A stretch of DNA of 39,224 nt from JANOAR01 sp031411235 (GTDB taxonomy: Bacteria > Verrucomicrobiota > Verrucomicrobiia > Verrucomicrobiales > Verrucomicrobiaceae). Positions 1 to 10,700 of the stretch are shown piece after piece. Within the stretch, counting starts at the first letter, position 1, and every line of letters begins with the position of its first letter. The notes under the pieces were generated by a model. It made no database searches, had not been told where the DNA came from, and saw only the letters and a list, made by a program, of their open reading frames with translations. The stretch is taken from the NCBI GenBank assembly GCA_031411235.1, contig JANOAR010000023.1:1-39224 (forward strand), read 5' to 3'. The position numbers and the translations under genes were made by a program.

Positions 1-394
1 GTAGCTGGCCATCGGCACCGTGAGTGAAGACTCGGCCATCGGCAACCGTCGGCGTCGCGCGCGGCCCATTCACAAAGCCAAAGCTGTCCACATAATCGGT
101 CGTATAGCGGTAGCTCCACAGCGGCTTGCCCGTGTCTTTGGCGAGGGCTTCCACGACGGCTTCGTCCTTCTCACGATGGAAGACAATCACGCGATCTCCG
201 ACCACGGCTGGGCCTGCAAAACCCGTGCCGAGCGGGCGCTGCCAGAGCACCTCGGGTTCGCCCTGGAGACTCTCGTGCAATGCCTTGTCGGTGCCGGCGA
301 TGTTGTCACGATTGGGCCCGAGGAACTGCGGCCAATCGGCAGCGTTGCTGGTCGTGACGACGGCGGCAAGCAGGAGGGAAAGGCAAAATTTCAT
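1..394 (-). CDS. PQQ-like beta-propeller repeat protein, secreted (partial, 3' end outside window)
   Basis: Translating the minus strand from the ATG at 394 gives 131 open codons that run off the window edge. Residues 1-19 form a signal peptide (MKFCLSLLLAAVVTTSNAA). The mature protein starts with a D-W-P-Q-F-L-G-P-N-R-D motif, common at the start of Planctomycetes/Verrucomicrobia PQQ-type propeller proteins. Typical blade pieces follow: V-L-W-Q-R-P-L-G-T-G, G-P-A-V-V-G-D-R-V, then A-K-D-T-G-K-P-L-W-S-Y and A-T-P-T-V-A-D-G-R-V-F. The family folds as an eight-bladed propeller related to quinoprotein dehydrogenases and BamB. Many members do not bind PQQ, so enzymatic activity is not claimed. 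It is divergent from the methyltransferase at 532, with about 137 bp between them for both promoters. Catalytic or cofactor residues lie beyond the visible part. Confidence 0.85.
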   Translation of the reverse strand, partial: MKFCLSLLLAAVVTTSNAADWPQFLGPNRDNIAGTDKALHESLQGEPEVLWQRPLGTGFAGPAVVGDRVIVFHREKDEAVVEALAKDTGKPLWSYRYTTDYVDSFGFVNGPRATPTVADGRVFTHGADGQL

Positions 395-531
395 GAGGGC
401 AATGGCTAGGCCTTGGAGGTGGTAAAGTCGCGCAAAAAAATGCTTGGGCTCAGGTGTGCAGATACGGTTTTTGCGCCTTTTATCAGCAACAATGAAGAAG
501 CCGTAACAAGTTGAGTTATAGCTTAGCCATC

Positions 532-1665
532 ATGAAGTCCCGCCCTGCCCCTACCAGCCTGCCTATCTCTTTTGAATCGTTGATCCGCCAAAAAATTCGC
601 AGCACGCCCGGCGCACGTTTGCCTTTTTTCGAGGTGATGAGGATGGCTCTCTACGATGCGGATCACGGCTACTACCGCTTTCCACGGCCCATCGGCAGGG
701 GAGGGGACTTCTACACGGCGGTGTCGGTGGGGCCGCTCTATGGGCAGTTGCTCGCGAGTGTGGCGGTGGAGGTCTGGCGCTCGGTGGGGGAGCCTGCGGC
801 GTTCAGCATCATCGAACAAGGGGCGCACGATGGCCAACTGGCTGCCGACATTTGGACGGCGCTGCAACGTGGGCCGCTGGCCGCGGCGGCACGCTACTGC
901 ATCGTCGAACCGCGCGAGGTTTACCGCAATGCGCAGCGAGCCAAGCTGAGTGCGTTGATGGGGGATCGGCTGCACTTTGCCAAGGTGTTCTCGGCTAAAG
1001 AAGCGCCCATCGAATACGGCTTCCTGGTGGCCAATGAATTGCTCGATGCCTTCCCGTGCTCGCGCGTGCGCTGGGATGGCCAAGCGTGGCACGAGATGTA
1101 TGTGCGCGAGGACGCGACTCGTCGGGCTCCGCTGGAATGGGTGGCTGGCCCTGTGGGCCAAGGGATGCCGCAGGATGAGGTGGCCAAGCTGCCGACGGAT
1201 CTGCCTGCGGGCTACACGACGGAGATGCATCTCATCGCAAATATTTTCACCGAGAAGCTGCTCAGCCATCCCTTCAAAGGCGCGGCGCTGTTCGCCGACT
1301 ATGGCTATGAAGCGGGCGAGTATTACTCGCACGAGCGCAGTGCTGGCACGCTGCGGCGCTACTTCGAGCACAAGATGGACGACTGTGTGCTGGAAGGGCT
1401 GGGCCAATGCGACCTCACCGCGCATGTGAACTTCACACGGGTCATCGAGATCGCCGAGGCGGCAGGGTTTGGCGTGCGGCAGTTCATGGAGCAGGGTCGC
1501 TTCCTCACACACGCGGCGAAGGACTGGCTAACGAGCCTGGATGGCCAGCCTCCCACTGTGGAGAGCGCGGCGCTGTTGCGGCAATTCCAGTCGCTCACGC
1601 ACCCTAGCCACATGGGGAACTCGTTCAGGATGTTGCTGCTGGAACGCGGCGCACGCGTGCTTTAG
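532..1665 (+). CDS. MidA/NDUFAF7-family SAM-dependent methyltransferase
   Basis: A protein of 377 residues, a usual length for the family. Family landmarks in order: Y-D-A-D-H-G-Y-Y (41-48); G-R-G-G-D-F-Y-T-A-V-S with G-P-L-Y-G-Q-L-L (55-74), matching the family's GRxGDFxT...FG block; a SAM motif I variant I-I-E-Q-G-A-H-D-G-Q-L; and V-A-N-E-L-L-D-A-F-P, matching the NE-L-DA-P block. The eukaryotic relative NDUFAF7 methylates an arginine of a complex I subunit. The substrate of the bacterial proteins is not established, so only the methyltransferase assignment is made. An in-frame TTG at 511 would add seven residues, but the ATG at 532 fits family length better. No strong Shine-Dalgarno is visible. 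The stop faces the end of the giant minus-strand gene 50 bp away. Confidence 0.9.
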   Translation: MKSRPAPTSLPISFESLIRQKIRSTPGARLPFFEVMRMALYDADHGYYRFPRPIGRGGDFYTAVSVGPLYGQLLASVAVEVWRSVGEPAAFSIIEQGAHDGQLAADIWTALQRGPLAAAARYCIVEPREVYRNAQRAKLSALMGDRLHFAKVFSAKEAPIEYGFLVANELLDAFPCSRVRWDGQAWHEMYVREDATRRAPLEWVAGPVGQGMPQDEVAKLPTDLPAGYTTEMHLIANIFTEKLLSHPFKGAALFADYGYEAGEYYSHERSAGTLRRYFEHKMDDCVLEGLGQCDLTAHVNFTRVIEIAEAAGFGVRQFMEQGRFLTHAAKDWLTSLDGQPPTVESAALLRQFQSLTHPSHMGNSFRMLLLERGARVL

Positions 1666-1677
1666 CTCCGTAAAATT

Positions 1678-1707
1678 CTGGTATGACCAGCAGCCACCCG
1701 AGGTGGC
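1678..1707. terminator. Tandem hairpins between convergent genes
   Basis: Two short perfect inverted repeats sit in the 49-bp gap between convergent stop codons: CTGGT-ATG-ACCAG (1678-1690) and GCCACC-CGA-GGTGGC (1693-1707). On the minus strand they are followed by AATTTTA, a poor U-tract, so this is at best a weak bidirectional terminator. Confidence 0.4.
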
Positions 1708-1714
1708 ATGGGGA

Positions 1715-4700
1715 TCAGTTCTTGAGTTCGACGATGCCGGAAAGGATGGGCGTTGTGGCGAGGGTTTCGCCAGTGATTTGCGGCAGTTGCGAGAGGAGGA
1801 AGTAGCCGTGGCCGACACCGAAGACGGCGTCGGTGAGGTTGTCGGCGTCGGGGATGATGAGGCCCTGGTAGGTAACTTTGCGCACGGTGGTGCTGTCTTT
1901 TAGTGTGACGGTGCCAGTGAAGGCTCCCGTGGCAGTGGTGATGGTGAGGCTCAAGGCGTTGGTGTTGGGCACGGGCAGGGTCACTTTGGCGAGAGAGTCG
2001 ATGCGCAGGTTGGCATCGGGATCGGTGGCGGAGTTGGTGGGGTCGATGGCCTTGATGCCGACGCCGCCCGCATCAAAGAGCAGACGAGCATTCACCCCTG
2101 CGGTGCTGGGCAGGGACATGACGATATTGGTGCCAGTGGGGGCGACGTAGTTGCCACCAGAGAGGGCGAGGTCGATGGGCGCGAAGCCTGCCTTGTAGTT
2201 GTAAACCTTGGCCGTGGCAGCCGCAGCGGCTTTGTTCCAAGTCGCGTTGCCTGTGACCTTACTGCGACCGGGTGTGCCTGCTAGGTTTGCGATGCTGGCT
2301 TCGCCGTGGAAGGAGCCGGTGTTGGTGTAGAGGGGTTGGTAGATGAGCACTTGGCCCGTGGGGCCGAGGGGGGCCGTGGTGGCTATCACTGAACCATCTG
2401 CGGTTTTGCCTGCGACGGTGGCTGTGCCAGCGATGACGAGCTTGATGGCGAGGTAGCTATCGCCTTGCGGGATGGCGATGTTGCCAGCTTCAGAGCCGGG
2501 TTTGGGGGCAACGACGTTGTAAAGAGCACTGCGGGCGAGCAAGGCGGAGTTGGTCGTGCTCCAGGTATTCCGCCAGCCGTGCAGGGGCACGGTGGTGGCA
2601 CCTGCATCGGCGCTGAGGGTGCCTATAAGGGTGTTATTGCCCGCATCGAGGTCGAAGTTGATCAGCATGGTGGGGCGACCTGTGACGGGGACGCTGATGG
2701 TGCCATGGGGCAGGACGGCATTGACGGTGTTGAGCAGTCCGCCTTTGAAGGCGGTGGCCACGGAGCCGATGGTGAGCTTGCCAGTGAAGCCGCCATCCTT
2801 AGTCGTTGTCAGGTCAAGACGCGCACCAAGGTTGCTGTTGGCGGCGGGGTTGCGGTCGATGAGGCCAACGTAGGTGCCCAGGGCTGTGGGTTCTACATCG
2901 TCGATGAACAAGGTAAGGGGAGGCGTGCTGGCGAAGCCTGCGGGGTTCGTCGCGGTGATTACGATGTTGGTCTTAGTGCCATCGAGAGTGGGCCTGCCGC
3001 TGATGACGCCGGTGGTGGCGTTGATGGTGAGCCCGGTGGGCAAATTGGTGGCGGTGAACTTGGTGGGCGTCTTGTGGACGGCAGTGTCGATGGGTACCAG
3101 GAAACCATTGGTGCCGGCCTCATAGACGGTGCCGACTCGGCCAGGGGGCAGGGTGTTGGCAGCGATGGCTTGGATGATGGGGGTTTCGGCGACGACGACG
3201 TGGATGGCCCCGCTTTCGAGGGAGTCATTGAAGGGGGCACCGCGCGAGACGACGCAGGTGTAGAAGTCTTCCTCGCTCGCGTCGAAGGTCTTGATGCTGA
3301 GTTTGGAGGTGTGCGTGCCTGTGAAGTCACCAGCATCGCTGAGGGGGTTGCCGTTTTTCTCCCAGGCGTAGCTGAGGCCATTGCCTGCGGCTCCGACGGC
3401 GATGACGGCGGTGGTGTTGTTTTTGATCGGCAGCACATGGGCGGCGGTATCGACGACGGCGATTTCGATGTCGGAGGCAGGGGCGCTGGTGACGCTGCCG
3501 GAGAGGTTGGTGGCCTTGGCGGAGTATTTGCCTGCGTTGATCAGCGCGATGGCGGGGAAGGTGTAGGAGGCTCCGACGGCACCAGCGACGGCGACGCCTG
3601 CCTTGCGCCATTGCACCGTGGGGGTGTTGTTGCCGGTGACGGTGGCATTGAGGGTGAAGGGTGTTCCAAGGGCTACGATCTGGCTTGTCGTGACGAGCGC
3701 AACGGTGGGCACGGTGTCGGTGTCCTGGATGGTCAGGGTGTAGGTGCCATTGACGACGGCCACACCAGCCGAGGGCGTGCCTAGTTTGACGAGTACGGTC
3801 TGGTCGCCTTCGTTGACCAAGCCGTCGTTTTTGACGGTGATGAAGATGGTCTTCGACACCTCGCCTTTATTGACATCGAAGACCAGCGAGGTGCCTGCGG
3901 GGACGGTGTAGTCGGCTCCTTTGGTGGCGGTGCCGGTGACGGTGTAGGGCACGGTGATCTTGCCAGGAGGAGGTGAGGAGAGGTTGACCACGACGGCAAT
4001 GGGGGCACCGGACAGGACGTTTTCGTCACCCGTAACGTCGGTGATGGCGAAGAACACTTTGGCGGGCGGTGCGGCTACCGTTTCGCTAGTAGCGATAGTG
4101 CCAGCAGCTCCGACGGCTACCATTGTGGTGCCTTGCGAGGTGATGTCGGCAAGGTTTTGTGTGGTGCCCGAGGCCTTGCGCGACCAAGTAACACCTGCGG
4201 TGGAGCCGAGGATCGCGCCGCCTGTGCCGACGACGAACCGGGGTTTCTCCGCACCCACAACGGCATGGGTAGCACCAGCGAGCGCGGTGTTTGTACCTGC
4301 GGTGCGCTTGATCCAAGTAGTGCCATCGTTCGAGGTTAGGATGGTGCCATCCAGCGGTGCTGAGGGTGTGCTGTCACCGCCTGCGACGACGAACAGCGAG
4401 CCATCGAAGTGAATGGTGCGCAGGGTTGTAGTGACGGTGGAGTTGGTGGGTGACCAGGTCACGCCGGAGTTGTTGGAGTAGATGATGGTGCCGCCATCGC
4501 CGACGGCGACGACCATGTTGCCGTTGGCGGCTGCGTCGAAAAGATCAGTGGTGATGCCGGAGGTGGCGAGCGTCCATGTTGTTCCGTTGGGGGAGGTCAG
4601 GACGGTGCCGTCATTGCCGACGACGACCCAGTTGGTGGTGGCCTTGACCACGCCATCAAGCTGGAAAGCGGTGGGCGAACTGGGGGCTGTCCAGGTGGCA

Positions 4701-7700
4701 CCCGTGGCGCTGTTGAGGATGGTGCCTCCGTTACCGACGGCGACCATTTGTGTGCCTGTCGTCGCGGCGGCGATGTCATTTAAATCGGCGCTGGTGGGCA
4801 GGGAGCCGACTTGTGTCCAACTAACACCTGCGGTGGAGTGCAGCACTGTGCCACTGGCACCAACGGCGTAGAATTCAGCGGAGTTATGGATGACGCTGGC
4901 GAGATTGGCGGTGGAGCCTACAGAGCGCTCGATCCAGGTAGTGCCGTCCGACGAGGAGAGGAGGGTGCCTGCGCCACCGACCATGAGCCGCAACCCACCG
5001 GGCTGGGTGAGGGTGGAACGGGTGAGTTTATCCGCCATGGCGACGACTGTGGCTGCGGCCCAGGTGCTGCCGTTAGTGGAGGTGCGGATGGTGCCTGCTG
5101 CACCCGAGGCGATGAAGCGGCTGCCATCCCACGAGACGCCGAGCAGGTCATTGGCAGTGCCGGAGGTAACGGGTGTCCAGGCTGTGCCATCAGGCGAGGT
5201 GAAGGCCGCGCCTGCAGCGCCGACGACCACCGCGAGGTCGCCTTTCCAGGCGATGCTGTTGAGGTTGTCCGCCGTACCGATGCTGGAAGCTGTCCAGGCG
5301 GCACCATTGATGGAAGTGAGGACGGTGCCCGCTTTGCCAACGGCGATGAAAGTAGGCACAGTCGCGATGGTGGCGTTGACGATTCCGGCGAGGTCTTGGG
5401 TGGTGTTCGAGGTGCGGCGCAGCCAGAGTTGGCCTTCATTGTCCGATGAGTAAATGGTGCCGCCGTCGCCCACGGCGATGAGGTTCACCACGGCTCCGGC
5501 GTCTTGTACGACGAGGTCGCGAAGGTTCTGCCCGCCTGTGACGGAACGCATCGTCCAGGCGATGCCATCGGGCGAGGTGACGACTAAACCTGCGGTGCCG
5601 ACGGCGACAAAATTGGTTCCCGTCCACTCAACAGCGGTCAAGGTCTGCGCGGGTGTGAGGCCGATGTTTTGCGCTGTCCAGTTGATGCCATCGGTCGATC
5701 TGAGAACAGTGGTCTGCGAGCCTACGGCGATGTGGACGCTGCCATTCGAGGCCACATCGGTGAGGTCTTCGTTGCTGGGCAGAGGATTGCGCAGTGTCCA
5801 GGTTTCGCCAATGGCGCTGCCTTGATCATTGTCTTCGAGGGTGAGGGTGAAGGCGCTGGGGGTGCCCTTGATGGCACCCGTGGGGGTGCCGATGGAGAGA
5901 ACGATGGTCTCGGTGCCTTCGGAGATCACGTCGTCGGCGATGGTGAAGGTCATGGTTTTGGCGGTCTCACCTGGGGCGAAGGTGAGCGGGGTCAAGCTCA
6001 CCGTGTAGTCGCTGCTGAGGGTGGCTGTGCCGCTGATGGCGATGGGCACGGTAATGACGGAGTTTTTCGACCAAGCCAACTGCACGGCGACGCTGACGGT
6101 GCTTTGTCCTTCTCGTGTCTTGGCTGCACTAACGGCGAAGCGCACGGGTGGTGGGCCAGCTTCGTTGCGGGTGACGATTCTCAGTTTGCCCTGGCTAGCA
6201 AAGAGGGCGGTATCCCAGAGCAGCGTGTCATCGGTGAGTGCAGGGAGCATCAACTGGTCGATGATGTTGGAACTGAACACGCGTGTGCCCCAGTCGATGA
6301 GGTCGAACTCGAACTCGCCGCCAGGGACGAAGTCGAGCAGCACGGAGATGATGGCCGCAGGGTCGATGGTGAGGAGGCCGTTGACGTGGACTTTGTCAAA
6401 GACACTGCCGGAGGCGAGGGTGAAGACCATTTCCACAGCGCCATTGAGCGTCAGTTTACCGCCAAAGGTGAGCGCGGCTATGCCGCCATCAACGGTGGGA
6501 TCACCAGGGGAGAGGATGGTGCCAGCATTCATGACGGTTTCGCCCGTGAGGGTGCCAGTGCCGCCTAGGAGAGTGCCGACGTTGTTGAGGGTTACTTTAC
6601 CTGTGCCCGTGGCGGAACCCGAGGCGTTGCTGACGAGCAGGCTGCCAGCATTGACGGTGGTGGTGCCGTGGTAGGTGTTGGCTCCTAGCAAGGTCACGGT
6701 GCCCGTGCCTTCTTTCACCAGTGAGAGGCGATCTGCGGAGTTCGACTCGCTGATGGTGCCAGAGAAGACGACGCCGCGATCTGTGCGGGTATCGGAGGTG
6801 AGGAGTAGCGTCTTGGCTTCGACGGTGCCGGGGACGATGTCTTGGAGGACGACGTTGCCCGAGAAGGTGGAGCTGCCAAGGCTGAGCTGTGAGGAGCCGC
6901 CCAAGGTGGTGGTGCCAGGGTTGGCGGTGCTGCTGCCGTTGTTGAGGTCGATGTTATTGGCAATGGTGAGGCCTGGGGCCGAGGCCAGCAGGGCGACATT
7001 GGCGTTCACCACGTCGAGCAGCCAATGGATGGGCGATGTGTTGACGGTGGTTACAGTGGTGGCTAGGAAGTAGGTTTTTCCTGCTTCGGTGCCGAACTCG
7101 ACGACCACGCGTTTGCCGAAAGTCATCTCCGCGACGTCATCGAAGGTATCGACGCGATTGAGGGCCATCACATCGACGCCGAGGCTGTTGGAAGCGGCTG
7201 GGGTGAAGACCACTTTGTAGATGCCATTGCGCTCGCTGTTGTCCGACTCGCCGTTGAGCAGGATCTCTTGCCCGGCACTGGAGGCGTTAAAAACGGCACC
7301 GTCGATGGTGATGCTGGAGTAGCCGACGAATAGGAAGGCTCCTTTGCCATTGCTACTACCTGGTAGGCCATTGCTGGTGGGGTCGAAGACGCCGCCAGCA
7401 ACGGTGACGGACTGGCCGTTGGTGGAACGCTTGACCGTGCCATAGGAACTGAAGCGACCACCCACCTCGATGGCGCGTGTTGGGTCGCCCAGACCTGTGG
7501 AGTGGCCGACGAGCACGGTGCCGTTGCGAATGCTTATCGCGCCATCAAAGGCTGCGCCGGACACGCCTGCGCCTGTGCCAAAGGTGTTGGCTCCGTTGAG
7601 CGCCAGGGTCACACCGTCAATAATGGAGAAGGCACCGACACCACTGATGGCACCTGTGACGGTGAGTTGCTTGGCGCTGTTGCCACCGAGGAATAACCGA

Positions 7701-10700
7701 TGCTCCAGGGCCATAACACCGCTGAGGGTGGTGTTGTCATTGGTGGTGAGCACCACGGCACCTTCGCCTGATTTGTCACCGATCATCACCATGCTACCCA
7801 CGCTGCCGCCTTCGAGGACGAGCTTCAGCGCGTAGCCTGCTTTGGTATTGTCGCTGGAGCCAAGGTGAATTGGCCCGGCACCGAAAGCGCTGGCGTGGCC
7901 GATCAGGGTGCCTTGGCCGATGGTGGTGCCGTCGGTGTAGGTGCCGATGCCGCTGAGGCGTAGCGCACCTGCCCCCGTTTTGGTTAATTCGCCACCATTG
8001 CCGCTGATGTTGCCGAGAAGCACGGCGTCTTCGAGCGCTGTGCCGTTGGGCACGCGAATGACGCGCTCAGTGCCGCCAAGGTTTAGGGGATTGAGCACAC
8101 GCAGCATCCCTGTGGCATCGTCGTTGCCGAGGACGAAGGTTGCGCCGTCGGGTAGGAAGCCGCCCGAGCCGTAGTTTGCTGAAGCTGCGGCACCGCCGAA
8201 GTTGATGTCGCGAGTGCCACCATAGGCGGCGAAGCCACCGCTGCCGCTGAAGGAAATCTGGCTGCTGGCCGTGCCTAGGCCACGAAGGAAGTCGCCATTT
8301 TCGAGGCCGATGATGCCTGTGTTGATGGTGATGGGACTGGTGCCACCTGTGGCTCCAATGCCGCCTGGAATGGCCATGGCACTGGCTAGGCGAAGCACTC
8401 CGCCGGAGACAAAGGTGGTGCCTGTATAAGTGCTAGTGCCACGCAGGATGGTCGAGCCATCGCCGACATGAACGAGGTTCACGGGAATCAAGCTGCCATC
8501 GGCCAGACGATTTCCATCAACGATGGCGGAGGTGATCTCGAAGGGGTTCGCAGGGTTATAGTTATGGATGATAAGGTCGGCACTGCTGGCGATGGTATCG
8601 TACGAACCGCTGCTGGTCAGTTCTCCGCCCAGGATTTGCTTTTTGTTATTGCCCACATGGTTTCCTACCAGGATGCCACCGCCTGAGATGTTGAGTTTAT
8701 CCGCGATGTTGATGGTGCCTGCGGCGGTGTCGTAGAAGCGCAGGACGAAGATGTGCTGGAGCTTGGTTGGGTCGGTATCGAAGGGGCTGGCATACAATTT
8801 TGTCGTGCCGCTGAACGAGCCTGCTGCTTCGGTGATGGCAACGCCATTGGTCCATTGGGCCACGGTATTGCCTTTGGTGTAAAGATCCTTGGAGTCGGCA
8901 GAGATGACGCCGTCGTCCAAGGCTTCGATAGAGGCGAAATTATTGACACCTGGATCATCCAGCTTGCCCGTTCTCCAGTAGGTGGACCAGGGCATGATGC
9001 CTTGGTTCACGGAGGGCACGGCCAGGGTGATGGCCGATACGCCACCCGCGACATCATCCTCAACGAAGCGCACCGTCGCGCCTGGGGCGCGGACGACTTC
9101 CGTAGGCACCGCCGCGTCTTGGAGATTCAGCGTGGTGGTCGCGCCCAAGCCTGAGGTAACCCGAATTTCATTTTCACCCGAGCCAAGGGAAAGCTGGCCG
9201 CGCAGATCTTGGACGCGGTTTTCATTGAAGTCGGTGATGGTGCCGACAGGCGGCTGGGTGACTCCTTTATTGGCCAAGCCTTGCAACTGGAAGCTCCCGC
9301 CCGCGATCAACAGGCTGGCGGTTGTGGCGGCAAAGTTGTTGCCGCCGTTGTTGATGTTGGCGTTGTCGAACTTCAGGCGCAGGGTGCCGCCTTTGACCTC
9401 GAAGCCGCCGAAGTTCGTCGCGCCGCCTGAGACGGCGAGCACGGGGTTGCCGCCTGCATCGACGATGGGTACGCCGCCTGCATCGACGGTAGGCACGGCT
9501 TTGCGGATGATCTCCAAGGTGCCAGCCCCGACTTTCTGTAAGGTGCCAAAGCCTGCGCCGCCGCCGCCGGAGAGGTCGCCTGTGAAGCCCAGCGTCACGT
9601 CTTCATCCGCCACGCCGATGGCCCCGATTTCATTGATGGTGAAGCCACGATCCACCTCATTGTTATCCCCGACGTAGCTGAGGGCAGCGCCACCGATGCG
9701 GAGGTTTGCGGCGGAGCGACTCGACGAACCTATACCGCCGCCGACGGGGATGGGATTGGGGTCTGCGGGGGTGCCGATGGCTGTGCCGTTGTTGATGTTG
9801 CGGATCGAAAGGGTGCCGCCCGTGATGATGGTCGGCCCGGAGTAGAGGTTTTTGGCGTTCAGGAACAGGGTGCCTTCGCCGTCTTTCAGAAGGCCATTGT
9901 TGGAGCCAATCGTAACCGTCTGGCCAGCGATACTGCCGGCGGCATTGCGATTGATGGTGAAAGTTGTCACGAGGCCAACGCCTGTGTTGGGGGTGATCGC
10001 GGTGATGGTGGCACCAGGAGGTATGTCGGGGCCCTTCACGGGCATACCGACGTAGAAAAGGGAGGCATCGGGGCCAGTGCCGGGCTGGAAGTTAAGGTTG
10101 GTCGAGCCTGTGCCTGCAACGGAGGTGACGACATAATCGACGACGAAGTCTCCCGCGTCGGGTGCGTTGGCGATGATGGAGTCGATGCGCAGTGCACCTG
10201 CGGCGTCGAACTGATGGAAGGTGAGGAAGCCCCCAGTGGCATTATTGACCCCGGAGAGCGAGCCGCCACGGATGATGTTGCTGTTCGCACCGACATTGGC
10301 GGTTTGCAGAACGCCGCCCGATCTGAGTTGGTTCAGCCCCACGAGGGTGAGTGTCAGCGAGGCGGGTTGGTTAAACCGCAGGCTGCTGGTGATGGCGTTG
10401 GTCTGGGTGGTGTTGGTGATGACGTCGGTGTTGGTCGAGGGGCCAGACCACAGGTCATTGGTGTAGGCTGTGTAGGCGATGATGGGTTTGTTGGCCGTGG
10501 GTGCGCTGCCCACAGTGGCCCAGCTTGTTTTGCCCACGGTGGCCCAGGAGCCCAGGATGCCTGTGGGGTCGATTGGGCGAGTGGTGGCGGCGATGTTGCT
10601 GGCACTTACGTCCAGCGTGGCCCCTTGCTGCACGGAGATAGCGTTGAGGTTGATCCTGGTGTTGCTGCCTGCGTCGGAGCGCGTCACGCGGTTCTCCCCG

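Noticed and set aside
523..1512. Long minus-strand reading frame opposite the methyltransferase
   Set aside because: It is a shadow of a well-supported gene in GC-rich DNA; its translation is Arg/His-rich with no domain.
2465..3784. 439-codon plus-strand frame (and others near 5669-6568 and 8753-9154) inside the giant gene
   Set aside because: Gly/Asp/Val-rich mirror images of the repeat protein's codons, without any family resemblance.
4075..5812. Regular spacing of similar DNA segments resembling an array
   Set aside because: Units are in frame, of about 120 bp, diverged and protein-coding; this is not a CRISPR array.
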